Of a stretch of DNA of 9,644 nucleotides, positions 1 to 6,634 are shown in pieces. Source of the DNA: CAYRIF01 sp964424205 (GTDB lineage: Bacteria; Bacteroidota; Bacteroidia; Cytophagales; Cyclobacteriaceae); the NCBI GenBank assembly GCA_964424205.1, contig CAYRIF010000140.1, positions 1 through 9,644 on the forward strand. The letters run 5' to 3'. The position numbers and the translations under genes are program-made. The notes beneath the pieces are model-generated. The model did not search any database. It worked only from the letters and a program-made list of their open reading frames with translations, and was not told where the DNA came from. The number at the start of each line of letters is the position of its first letter. Positions within the stretch are counted from its first letter, which is position 1.

Positions 1-250
1 CTTTCCTGTCTTCAAACTGAATAGAAAGTGACCGATATGCTTCAGGGTTTTTGGCAATCACCAGTGCTCCCGTCGTTTCTTTATCTAACCGGTGGCATAA
101 TTGCGCTTCTGAGAAATAACCTTTAGCCAGGGCCAACATATTATACTTATCATTCCTATCGTCAAGACTAGAAACAAAGGGTGGCTTATTGACCACTATG
201 TACTGGTCATTTTCAAAAAGGATGAGGTCTGAGAATTTGATTTTTTTCAT
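1..250 (-). CDS. RluA-family pseudouridine synthase, N-terminal part (cut by window edge)
   Basis: Reading leftwards from an ATG at 250-248, 83 codons are open to the window edge, so only the N-terminal part is present. The translation has a VNKP segment (residues 20-23) and the RluA-family active-site motif HRLDKETTG (residues 53-61), with D56 as the expected catalytic aspartate. Enzymes of this family isomerise uridine to pseudouridine in rRNA or tRNA in the cytoplasm. The catalytic domain begins almost at residue 1, so there is no N-terminal S4 RNA-binding domain, unlike RluC or RluD. The RNA target cannot be told from this fragment. A good Bacteroidota promoter ends only five bases upstream of the ATG. 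The gene is separated by 247 bases from the EamA gene and is probably its own transcription unit. Confidence 0.9.
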   Translation of the reverse strand, partial: MKKIKFSDLILFENDQYIVVNKPPFVSSLDDRNDKYNMLALAKGYFSEAQLCHRLDKETTGALVIAKNPEAYRSLSIQFEDRK

Positions 251-255
251 TCTTG

Positions 256-288
256 CAAAGTTACGAAAGTCTGCCTATATTTTAACAA
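256..288 (-). promoter_or_regulatory. Bacteroidota-type promoter of the pseudouridine synthase gene
   Basis: On the minus strand a TTG (288-286) is followed after 22 bases by TAACTTTG (263-256). This matches the TTG / TAnnTTTG pattern used by the primary sigma factor of Bacteroidota, with a spacer slightly longer than usual. The box ends five bases before the ATG, so transcription would start at or next to the start codon and the mRNA would have almost no leader. Confidence 0.6.
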
Positions 289-497
289 GTGGAAAAATCC
301 CAGTGTAACCTGGCGGATTTATGACGATATTTTGTATTGATAAAAGCTTTCTTGTAGTTGTTGGTGAAAACACCATAAGTTAACTTAAAGATGTAAATGC
401 AAGGGGGTAGTAGAGGGTGTTCTGTGAGGACACAGACTATGGGGAAGAATGTGGAATAAGTGGTTGGGAAAGTATTGTTACCGCTCCTGAGTTTCTC

Positions 498-1367
498 CTA
501 CTTTCTTAAGGCCAACACATTGCCACCCGCAATTAAGACAACGCCAAACACTGAGTAAGCTGACCAATTGTATCCCTCCAATACTGTTGAAATAAGTAGG
601 GCAATCACTGGCAATACAAGTATCGTATAGGCTGCCTTTCCTGGGCCAACTTTGCCGACAAGGGTCAAATAGGCACTAAAGGCAATCACCGAGCCAAAAA
701 CGGATAAATATATCAATGAAAGCACATACTTGTAAGAAAAATCAAAGACAAATTCCTTCCCCATTATTATTGCAATGATTGTCATCAAGAGTGCGCCGTA
801 TAACATGGCGTAGGCATTGGTTTGTATTACAGGTCGTTTTTTACTTTGGCTAAAAGCTGAGGTGATATTACCCAACGAAGCCAACATGATGGAGCCCACA
901 CAAAGCAACAGTGCCACAAAATTATCATCCGAAAAGCTAAAATCTGATAACTCAGGCTTGAAAATAAGCCCCGTACCTATGATTCCTAATGCAGCTCCAA
1001 GCACTACTTTTTTATTGATGGCATTCTTTAAAAATAGCTTTCCAAAAAAGATATTGAAGAAAATAATGGTAGAATACGCTGTTGCGACCAAACCGCTCGT
1101 CAGTGTTTGCTCTGACATATAAACCAACCAATAATTGAGTCCAAACAACAGCAAGCCTTGCAAAGCAAAAAACAAGTGGTCTATGGGCGAAAAAGAAAGA
1201 GATAGTCTTTTTGCTTTACTATAAATCAGCAAAACAATACCTGCCAAAGCAAATCTAAACACCACGGAATACATTGGGTCAACGTTTCCCAATTGGAAAG
1301 TGATGACATACCATGTAGAACCCCAAATTAATGCTGGTATAAGAAATAAAAGAAAGTTATTTTTCAA
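498..1367 (-). CDS. EamA-family (drug/metabolite transporter superfamily) membrane protein
   Basis: This 289-residue protein is almost entirely hydrophobic, with about ten predicted membrane helices in two repeats. The first EamA domain spans roughly residues 4-136 and opens with PALIWGSTW. The second spans roughly 150-286 and contains the GPGKAAYTILVLPVIALL stretch typical of the second half. Length and layout fit inner-membrane exporters of the DMT superfamily, which move metabolites or amino-acid-like solutes; the substrate cannot be inferred. The start is a TTG at 1367-1365: an in-frame TAG lies three codons upstream, and the first ATG (residue 32) would delete the first helix. It follows the histidine kinase gene by 30 bases and is probably the last gene of that operon. 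No clear terminator follows it. Confidence 0.88.
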   Translation of the reverse strand: MKNNFLLFLIPALIWGSTWYVITFQLGNVDPMYSVVFRFALAGIVLLIYSKAKRLSLSFSPIDHLFFALQGLLLFGLNYWLVYMSEQTLTSGLVATAYSTIIFFNIFFGKLFLKNAINKKVVLGAALGIIGTGLIFKPELSDFSFSDDNFVALLLCVGSIMLASLGNITSAFSQSKKRPVIQTNAYAMLYGALLMTIIAIIMGKEFVFDFSYKYVLSLIYLSVFGSVIAFSAYLTLVGKVGPGKAAYTILVLPVIALLISTVLEGYNWSAYSVFGVVLIAGGNVLALRK

Positions 1368-1377
1368 AGTGGTCTAT

Positions 1378-1397
1378 TTTGCAAATCGTGTTGCAAA
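1378..1397 (-). other. Intercistronic inverted repeat between kinase and EamA genes
   Basis: TTTGCAA (1378-1384) and TTGCAAA (1391-1397) form a perfect 7-bp inverted repeat with a 6-base loop. It abuts the kinase stop codon (1400-1398) and ends ten bases before the TTG start of the EamA gene. In the mRNA it could fold into a small hairpin that affects initiation or processing. It has no T-run and is not a terminator. Confidence 0.4.
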
Positions 1398-2426
1398 CTA
1401 CAAAGAAACCGCTAATTCAAAGCTAAATATAGCGCCTTTCCCCAACGTACTACGCACTTCTACTTTTGAGTTATGCCCTTCCATGATATGTTTTACAATT
1501 GCCAAACCAAGTCCTGTTCCTCCTTTTTCCTTTGACCGACTTTTATCTACCCTATAAAACCGCTCGAAAATCCGCTCAGTATCTTCTGGCGCTATGCCCC
1601 TGCCATAATCTTTAACAATGGTTTTAACCATGTTTCCTTTTTTCTCAAAATTAATTTCCACGTCGGAATCATAATCACTATAGTTAATGGCATTAGAAAT
1701 CAAATTGAGCATAACATGATAAATCCGTTGCCGGTCAGCATATACAAAAACCTCCTTATCACAGTTTTCCACAAAATCTACGATAATATCCTTTTGATTG
1801 GCTTTGTCTTCAAGCTGTTCAATAACTTCGGTCGCCAGCACATAGATATTAAACTTTTCGAATTGCATTTTTATTTGCCCTGTTTCCATTTGCGAAAGGG
1901 TCAATAAGTCTTGTACAAGGGCATCCAATCCATCCAAATTTTTAGCCGCCTTTTTGAGAAATTGTTTCCGCACACTTTTATCATTAATGGCGCCATCAAG
2001 CAACGTGTGAATAAATCCTTGCGCACTGAATATAGGGGTCTTTAATTCATGCGATACATCGGCAATAAACTCCCTCCTAAAGGTTTCCATTTTTCGTAAT
2101 GCCTTAATTTCTCGTTGCTTACTAAGTGCATAACCGTTTATATTTTCTTGGATTTTCTTCAGCGGATTCAGTGGGTTGATATTGTCAAATTTTATGAGTT
2201 CTAAATCCCTTTCCTTTAGTAAATCTATCGCTCGATTAATTCTATTGAGCTGTTTGAAAATCAAAAAATTGAGTCCAAAGTATATTACTAAAAAAGAAAC
2301 CACGAAGCTTATGCTCAGGCTAATCAGCAACTTTTGTGATTCAAGTTCTACGATGAGTGCGAAGACTAATGTGGTAACAACCGCAATAAAAAGGGAAAAA
2401 ACAATAGCAATACTACGAGCATTCAT
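1398..2426 (-). CDS. PhoR-like sensor histidine kinase
   Basis: A 342-residue membrane histidine kinase. Two hydrophobic segments (about 6-27 and 33-57) are separated by only about five residues, so there is essentially no periplasmic sensor domain. A HAMP-like linker covers about 58-110. The HisKA domain has the phosphoacceptor motif ADVSHELKTPI with H126. The ATPase domain shows an N box (NLISNAINYS, 241-250), a G1 box (DYGRGI, 273-278), an F box (FERFYR, 287-292) and a G2 box (GGTGLGLAI, 302-310), so it looks catalytically intact. It would phosphorylate the response regulator encoded upstream. The small size, with no PAS domain, fits the compact PhoR-type kinases common in Bacteroidota. 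The ATG lies 76 bases after the regulator's stop, a loose gap for this operon, so an internal promoter is possible. The stimulus is unknown. Confidence 0.93.
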   Translation of the reverse strand: MNARSIAIVFSLFIAVVTTLVFALIVELESQKLLISLSISFVVSFLVIYFGLNFLIFKQLNRINRAIDLLKERDLELIKFDNINPLNPLKKIQENINGYALSKQREIKALRKMETFRREFIADVSHELKTPIFSAQGFIHTLLDGAINDKSVRKQFLKKAAKNLDGLDALVQDLLTLSQMETGQIKMQFEKFNIYVLATEVIEQLEDKANQKDIIVDFVENCDKEVFVYADRQRIYHVMLNLISNAINYSDYDSDVEINFEKKGNMVKTIVKDYGRGIAPEDTERIFERFYRVDKSRSKEKGGTGLGLAIVKHIMEGHNSKVEVRSTLGKGAIFSFELAVSL

Positions 2427-2459
2427 GTTCTTCTATTTAGTAAAAGGGAACATTATACC

Positions 2460-2501
2460 ATTTTGACTTCAAAATAATATAAGTATCATGTTAATATTAA
2501 C
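2460..2501. other. Two small dyads in the regulator-kinase gap
   Basis: The 76-base gap holds a perfect 12-bp palindrome, GTTAATATTAAC (2490-2501), ending one base before the regulator's stop codon (2505-2503). It also holds a 7-bp inverted repeat, ATTTTGA and TCAAAAT, with a 2-base spacer (2460-2475). A TATAAT string lies on the minus strand at 2457-2452 but has no suitably spaced upstream box. These could be operator or RNA-processing sites, or chance in AT-rich DNA. Confidence 0.25.
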
Positions 2502-2502
2502 C

Positions 2503-3183
2503 CTATTGAAATTTATACCCAACTCCTTTGATGGTTTTAATACAATCATCTCCTATTTTTTCTCTGATTTTTCGAATATGAACATCAACCGTTCGGGACA
2601 AGACATAGACGTCTGTTCCCCAGATATCTCTTAGTAATTCATCTCTGGAAAACACCTTATTAGGCTTTTTTGCTAAGTAGTATAGCAATTCAAATTCTTT
2701 TTTAGGCAACACTACCTGCTCCCCATCAAGGCTAACCGTATAACTTATCCGATCGATTTTCAACTTACCAATTTCAATGACCTCTGCCTGGTCAATTTTT
2801 GGGTCTCTCCGAAAAATAGCCTTCACCTTGCTCATCAATGCTCTTGGCTTGATAGGTTTGGTAATGTAATCATCTGCTCCCGCATCAAAAGCCGCCACCT
2901 CGGAGTACTCCTCGGCACGAGCTGTCAGAAAAGTAACATGGGTATCCTTGAGCTGCGAATTTCCTCTTATTTGTCGGCAAGTCTCGATGCCATCTTGCTT
3001 GGGCATCATGATATCAAGCAAAATTAAATCTGGCAAAAATTCCTTGGCAATTTGCATCGCTTCTATGCCATTGGTTGCAGTTTTTACTTTATACCCTTCT
3101 TTCTTGAGGTTGTATTTCAATAATTCTAAAATATCATCCTCATCATCAACTACCAGTACTGTATATTTTCCACTATCAGTCAT
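2503..3183 (-). CDS. OmpR/PhoB-family response regulator
   Basis: A 226-residue two-domain regulator. The receiver domain (about 7-125) has the acidic pair D13-D14, phosphoacceptor D57 in LILLDIMMP, T87 in FLTARA and K109 in ITKPIKP, so all conserved phosphorylation residues are present. The C-terminal winged-helix DNA-binding domain (about 138-226) has LPKKEFELL, the recognition-helix region SRTVDVHIRKIREKIG (196-211) and the closing wing IKGVGYKF. Phosphorylated proteins of this class bind tandem half-sites, usually about 11 bp apart. The ATG is three bases after the stop of the thioredoxin gene, so the two are co-transcribed and probably translationally coupled. Its cognate kinase follows directly. 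A matching array of 11-bp-spaced hexamers upstream of the operon suggests autoregulation. Confidence 0.95.
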   Translation of the reverse strand: MTDSGKYTVLVVDDEDDILELLKYNLKKEGYKVKTATNGIEAMQIAKEFLPDLILLDIMMPKQDGIETCRQIRGNSQLKDTHVTFLTARAEEYSEVAAFDAGADDYITKPIKPRALMSKVKAIFRRDPKIDQAEVIEIGKLKIDRISYTVSLDGEQVVLPKKEFELLYYLAKKPNKVFSRDELLRDIWGTDVYVLSRTVDVHIRKIREKIGDDCIKTIKGVGYKFQ

Positions 3184-3186
3184 TGC

Positions 3187-4521
3187 TTACTTGTCTTTAT
3201 TCAGTAGTAATTCTCCTAACGTCTTATTCAACCGGTCACCTCTCAGGTTTTTATAAATTATTTTTCCACTCGGATCTATTAAAAATGAGGTGGGAATTCC
3301 TCTGACCTTGTATAACGCTGCGGCTTCACTTTTCCATCCTTTTAGGTCTGACACGTGCGTCCAGGTCAGGTTGTCTTTTTTAATAGCTGCCAGCCATTTG
3401 TCTTTGCTTTTATCCAGTGAAACACCAAAAACTGTAAATCCCAAATCTTTATATTTTTGATATGCCTGTACCACTGTAGGATTTTCTTTTCGGCAAGGGC
3501 CGCACCATGATGCCCAAAAGTCCAATAGCACATACTTTCCTCTCAAATCAGACAACTTTTGTACCTCCCCATTTTCATTGGGTTGTGCAATATCAATTGC
3601 CATGTCGCCGATGCCAGGAGGTGGTTTTGGTAATCTAGCCGCGAGGTATTTATAATGTTTAGAATTCGGAAACTCGGCTTTATACCTTGTGGCAATCTGA
3701 TGGGCATAGTCAGGAGCTCCTGATAAAAATAGATTTGTTAAAAACAAATAAGCCACTTCTCGTTGCGGTGTTTTTTCTAAAGTATTACCAAGCACCACAT
3801 CTGCTGCATTTAACCATCCTGTTACATTTTTTGGCACATGCACCCTATAGTAAATTAGTATTTTATTTGAAAGTAGGTCACTCCTATACAATTCATCATC
3901 TTTTAGAAATCCACTGTCAAAGAAATTTTCCTTCGTCTCAGCAGGCGTTTCAATAAACAACTTCGCTATTTTCGATACAAACAAATCAGGATTGGTTTTG
4001 GCAATTTCGCTATAGTATTTGTTTTGTGTTTGTTTGATAGCATCTAATCTAGTCCTTAATACACCAAGCCTGCTAACATAATTACTATCGGACGCTGACA
4101 TGGTACCCCATTCCTTATTGAGCGCCTCATTTTCTTTAACCACTTTCTGATTGTATTCCCTAAATTCTGCAAAAACCTTATTTTCCTTGGAATTCAATAT
4201 TGTGATTTCTCCTGTTGCGTCATTGACTTTCAAATCAACACTTTCATTTCCTAAAATCAGCACAGCTCCATTTTTTGGAGTTGTCCCCAATTGATAAAAT
4301 CCTCTTGGAATATTTTTTTGGTAGGAAAAAAGAAATGCCCCATCTTTTATGTTGGTAGAATCAAATTTTACCCGCTGCGGCCCATAAAACTGGTATAAAT
4401 AAACATGAGCAGCAGTAGTTGCCCCTTCAATATCTCCTTTGATGGTGATTTGAGAGAAGCCACTTACAAAAATGGCAAATAATAGCGCTGATGTTAAAAA
4501 TCGTTTTTTGGTATTCCTCAT
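3187..4521 (-). CDS. Periplasmic TlpA-like thiol-disulfide oxidoreductase with DUF4369-like N-terminal domain
   Basis: A 444-residue exported protein. Residues 1-24 form a signal peptide ending near FSQ, without a lipobox cysteine. Residues about 25-110 resemble the DUF4369 beta domain often found before redoxin domains in Bacteroidota (ITIKGDIEG...VYLYQF...GFYQL). A helical linker covers about 115-295. A TlpA/redoxin-type thioredoxin domain (about 303-440) has the active site WCGPC (339-343) and the cis-proline loop GIPTSF (P410). Such proteins reduce or isomerise disulfides in the periplasm, for example in cytochrome c maturation or protein repair; the partner here is unknown. As the first gene of the operon with the two-component system (3-base spacing), it may be a product needed under the stress that the system senses, or a partner in sensing. 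Both are inference. The ATG follows a TAGCTTTG promoter box by five bases. Confidence 0.92.
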   Translation of the reverse strand: MRNTKKRFLTSALLFAIFVSGFSQITIKGDIEGATTAAHVYLYQFYGPQRVKFDSTNIKDGAFLFSYQKNIPRGFYQLGTTPKNGAVLILGNESVDLKVNDATGEITILNSKENKVFAEFREYNQKVVKENEALNKEWGTMSASDSNYVSRLGVLRTRLDAIKQTQNKYYSEIAKTNPDLFVSKIAKLFIETPAETKENFFDSGFLKDDELYRSDLLSNKILIYYRVHVPKNVTGWLNAADVVLGNTLEKTPQREVAYLFLTNLFLSGAPDYAHQIATRYKAEFPNSKHYKYLAARLPKPPPGIGDMAIDIAQPNENGEVQKLSDLRGKYVLLDFWASWCGPCRKENPTVVQAYQKYKDLGFTVFGVSLDKSKDKWLAAIKKDNLTWTHVSDLKGWKSEAAALYKVRGIPTSFLIDPSGKIIYKNLRGDRLNKTLGELLLNKDK

Positions 4522-4526
4522 TGGTT

Positions 4527-4534
4527 CAAAGCTA
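4527..4534 (-). promoter_or_regulatory. Predicted -7 promoter box of the thioredoxin/two-component operon
   Basis: TAGCTTTG on the minus strand (4534-4527) matches TAnnTTTG exactly and ends five bases before the ATG, so the mRNA would be nearly leaderless. No TTG lies at the normal 19-22 base distance upstream; that stretch is a T/A run. The missing -33 box suggests a promoter that needs an activator. Confidence 0.5.
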
Positions 4535-4548
4535 AATAGAAATGTGTA

Positions 4549-4576
4549 TTTTAAAAAATAGTTAACAATTTGTTAA
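4549..4576 (-). promoter_or_regulatory. Three 11-bp-spaced TTAAC-like hexamers, candidate PhoB/PhoP-type binding site
   Basis: On the minus strand, TTAACA (4576-4571), TTAACT (4565-4560) and TTAAAA (4554-4549) are each separated by exactly five bases, giving an 11-bp period. The array ends 14 bases before the -7 box, so the last hexamer and its spacer sit where the -33 element should be. PhoP boxes of Bacillus subtilis are TTAACA-like hexamers with the same period, and E. coli pho boxes also have an 11-bp period. The operon encodes a regulator of this family. The first two hexamers also form a 15-bp dyad (4562-4576), which could instead be a site for a dimeric repressor. Confidence 0.45.
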
Positions 4577-4617
4577 TGTTTGGGGGTTTAGACCAGACTG
4601 AGCACTTGTACTTGCGT

Positions 4618-5421
4618 TTACTTCAGTGGACTCCTCAAATTCTTATAACTCTTTAAGTCCATCACTATGGATCCCACATTCATTTGCGCCTTAATTTTCA
4701 AAGGTATTTTATTTTTATCTTTTGAAAGCCACATCTTAATAGGCGTGTCTCCTTCAAACAATGAGTTTTTTGGTAAAATAGGAGTTAGTACATACGCTTC
4801 TAAATCACCAAATTTTGTATCCACCGTTTCTGTACCAAGATATTTTAACTTTAGTTTATAGTCTTCCTCATCAAAAAATCCGTCTATCACAATGAGTTGC
4901 CCTTTCCTAAATTTTGTAAAATCCATCGTGCGTAAATAATAATACCCACTGACAATATCCTGCACGTTATGAGGAACCGTAAAGTTTAGTCTTTTTTTAA
5001 GTTTCTTAGTTTTATCATCAAGCCTTGCAACCGTTGCTGCATGCTTTAAATGATTAAAATAAATAATTTCATTCTTTCTATAATTTCCTTCTTTCATAAA
5101 CCTATAGGCTCGCTGCGGCACAATGGCTGTCGTATCAATATAGGTACCCCAATTGTCTCTCACTTTATAGAAAACATCTATCATGCCAGCGGTCTTGCCA
5201 AATACATTCACTTTAAAACACGGCCTACCGTTAATTTGGTAAATGGTTTTGCTGATTTTTATAGAAGCATGCGCGCCAGTCAAAAAACCTAGGTGCACAC
5301 GATAGTCTAATCGTTCTCCCTCAAAATAGCTTTCATTCACCACTTTCCTATAACCATTATCTTTGGTCAAAAAACCAGTAGTCAAAAAGAAGAGGATAAT
5401 CATTCCAAAATTTAGCCGCAT
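4618..5421 (-). CDS. DUF3108 domain-containing envelope protein
   Basis: A 267-residue protein that starts with a hydrophobic export signal (about 4-18) and is otherwise soluble and rich in beta strands. The opening ESYFEGERLDYRVHLGFLTGAHASI and the closing IKMWLSKDKNKIPLKIKAQMNVGSI fit the DUF3108 family, whose members are exported proteins of unknown function in Gram-negative bacteria. The likely location is the periplasm or outer-membrane inner face. There are no catalytic motifs; the only cysteine outside the signal is C68. The gene begins 11 bases after the stop of the predicted aminopeptidase and is very probably co-transcribed with it. No hairpin terminator is visible in the 96 bases after it, so read-through into the thioredoxin operon is possible. 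Confidence 0.82.
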   Translation of the reverse strand: MRLNFGMIILFFLTTGFLTKDNGYRKVVNESYFEGERLDYRVHLGFLTGAHASIKISKTIYQINGRPCFKVNVFGKTAGMIDVFYKVRDNWGTYIDTTAIVPQRAYRFMKEGNYRKNEIIYFNHLKHAATVARLDDKTKKLKKRLNFTVPHNVQDIVSGYYYLRTMDFTKFRKGQLIVIDGFFDEEDYKLKLKYLGTETVDTKFGDLEAYVLTPILPKNSLFEGDTPIKMWLSKDKNKIPLKIKAQMNVGSIVMDLKSYKNLRSPLK

Positions 5422-5432
5422 ATTTATATCAT

Positions 5433-6458
5433 TTAAAGTGTCGGATATTTTTCTTTTAGAAACGAAAGGTAGTCTTTCAAGTTACTGTCAAACTCGTTGT
5501 CATATTCTTTTTCAAACGTATCCAATTTATTTCTGTATCTTAAATAGGACATAAAAAAGGTATTATTCGCTTCAAACCCTTTGTAATGGTCTAAATAAAC
5601 CTGTTTTTTATGTAAAGTCAAAGTATCAATTGTTTCAAAAATAGTATCAATTAGGTTTTGCTTCAGTACTTGCTTTTCATCATCCGACAAGTTTTCTCCA
5701 AAACCATCATATAAAACTTCTAATTTTTCAGCGCCGCTTAGTATATGATCCGAAAATCTCACTTGATCTTCCTTGCCATTCATATAGTCAATATATTCCA
5801 CTGATTCTTGACCATATTTAGCGATTAAAAATCGTTCTGCGCCCTTCACTCCGATAAAAGTGGCTAGGTTCTCATTAAACGCTATACTATCCTTCACATA
5901 AAGTGTGCCATGTGTCAGTTCATGAATAATGAGCTCCGCCAAACTCCCTGCTCCTCTGTTTAACATATTTGATAAAATAGGATCTTTGAACCAACCCAAA
6001 GTTGACCAACCACCCGCCGTCCTGATGTTGGTGTCATACGCATCTTTCCATAGGTTCTCCTCCACAACTGCTTGATCATAATCAAAGTATCCTTTGTACG
6101 GGAATGAGCCTATAATAGGAAATCCCCATTCCTTCGCCTCCAAGGCAAACGGTTCACAAGCAGTTACCACCCACATAATGTCTTTGCCCTTTTGGTCAAA
6201 AACAGTCGAGTAATTGTCAGTTGGGTTAATGCCCAACGAATCCACTGCAAATTTTTTGGCTTCCCCTACTAACCTTAATTTTTGCTTTACTGAATCCGTA
6301 ACATTTGGATCAGCCAGCATCTCGGTTACGGACTTCGTATTCCATACTACATTTATTTGTCCTTTTGCCTGACTTAATCCGTAGGTTAACAAGTTCCACT
6401 GCCATATGCAAAGCACTGCAACCATTATTAAGAAAAAATAAAATAGCCGTTTTTTCAT
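5433..6458 (-). CDS. Membrane-anchored predicted zinc aminopeptidase (COG4324 / Aminopep family)
   Basis: A 341-residue protein with one N-terminal membrane anchor or signal (about 4-20) and an extracytoplasmic domain. The zinc site is HELTH (H179, E180, H183), with a third ligand candidate E196 in AFNENLATF, giving HExxH-x12-E. Other stretches fit the COG4324 predicted aminopeptidases: the GLSQAKGQINVVWN start after the anchor, VVTACEPFALEAKEWGFPI, PYKGYFDYDQA and GGWSTLGWFKDPIL. The peptidase role is predicted from the metal motif; the substrate is unknown. It is probably the first gene of a two-gene operon with the DUF3108 gene. The ATG at 6458-6456 gives the complete anchor. No clear TAnnTTTG box is visible upstream, and the leader includes a perfect stem-loop at 6514-6537. 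Confidence 0.85.
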   Translation of the reverse strand: MKKRLFYFFLIMVAVLCIWQWNLLTYGLSQAKGQINVVWNTKSVTEMLADPNVTDSVKQKLRLVGEAKKFAVDSLGINPTDNYSTVFDQKGKDIMWVVTACEPFALEAKEWGFPIIGSFPYKGYFDYDQAVVEENLWKDAYDTNIRTAGGWSTLGWFKDPILSNMLNRGAGSLAELIIHELTHGTLYVKDSIAFNENLATFIGVKGAERFLIAKYGQESVEYIDYMNGKEDQVRFSDHILSGAEKLEVLYDGFGENLSDDEKQVLKQNLIDTIFETIDTLTLHKKQVYLDHYKGFEANNTFFMSYLRYRNKLDTFEKEYDNEFDSNLKDYLSFLKEKYPTL

Positions 6459-6513
6459 ATTTACATTCCAGTTTTCATAAAATCAGTTTCTTCTCAGCGT
6501 CTTTCATCAAATT

Positions 6514-6537
6514 TTGGTTTGTGAAGACACAAACCAA
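6514..6537. other. Perfect 10-bp stem-loop in the recA/aminopeptidase divergent spacer
   Basis: TTGGTTTGTG (6514-6523) and CACAAACCAA (6528-6537) pair perfectly around the 4-base loop AAGA. The stem lies 56 bases upstream of the aminopeptidase ATG and 165 bases upstream of the recA ATG. No T-run follows on either strand, so it is not a standard terminator. It may be an operator for a dimeric regulator or an RNA hairpin in one of the leaders. Confidence 0.55.
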
Positions 6538-6634
6538 GGAATCATAGAAGCTTTATATGTTTAGCTAACAACCTCAACTATATATGATATTCTTATGATA
6601 ATACACTACAAAATCCAAATACCCTCTCCAGCTT

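Noticed and set aside
403..475. G-rich plus-strand stretch as a G-quadruplex
   Set aside because: The G-runs are separated by loops of 20 or more bases, too long for a convincing quadruplex.
251..497. Possible small gene or terminator between the pseudouridine synthase and EamA genes, including a 20-codon plus-strand frame at 397-459
   Set aside because: The frame is short, has no recognisable promoter and resembles nothing known. Only weak hairpins are present (TCTGTG/CACAGA at 421-436 and TGGTG/CACCA at 362-375), and neither is followed by a T-run.
2437..2480. Sigma-70-like TATAAT on the minus strand before the kinase gene
   Set aside because: No upstream element lies at a usable distance, and Bacteroidota promoters use TAnnTTTG, so it is most likely chance in AT-rich DNA.
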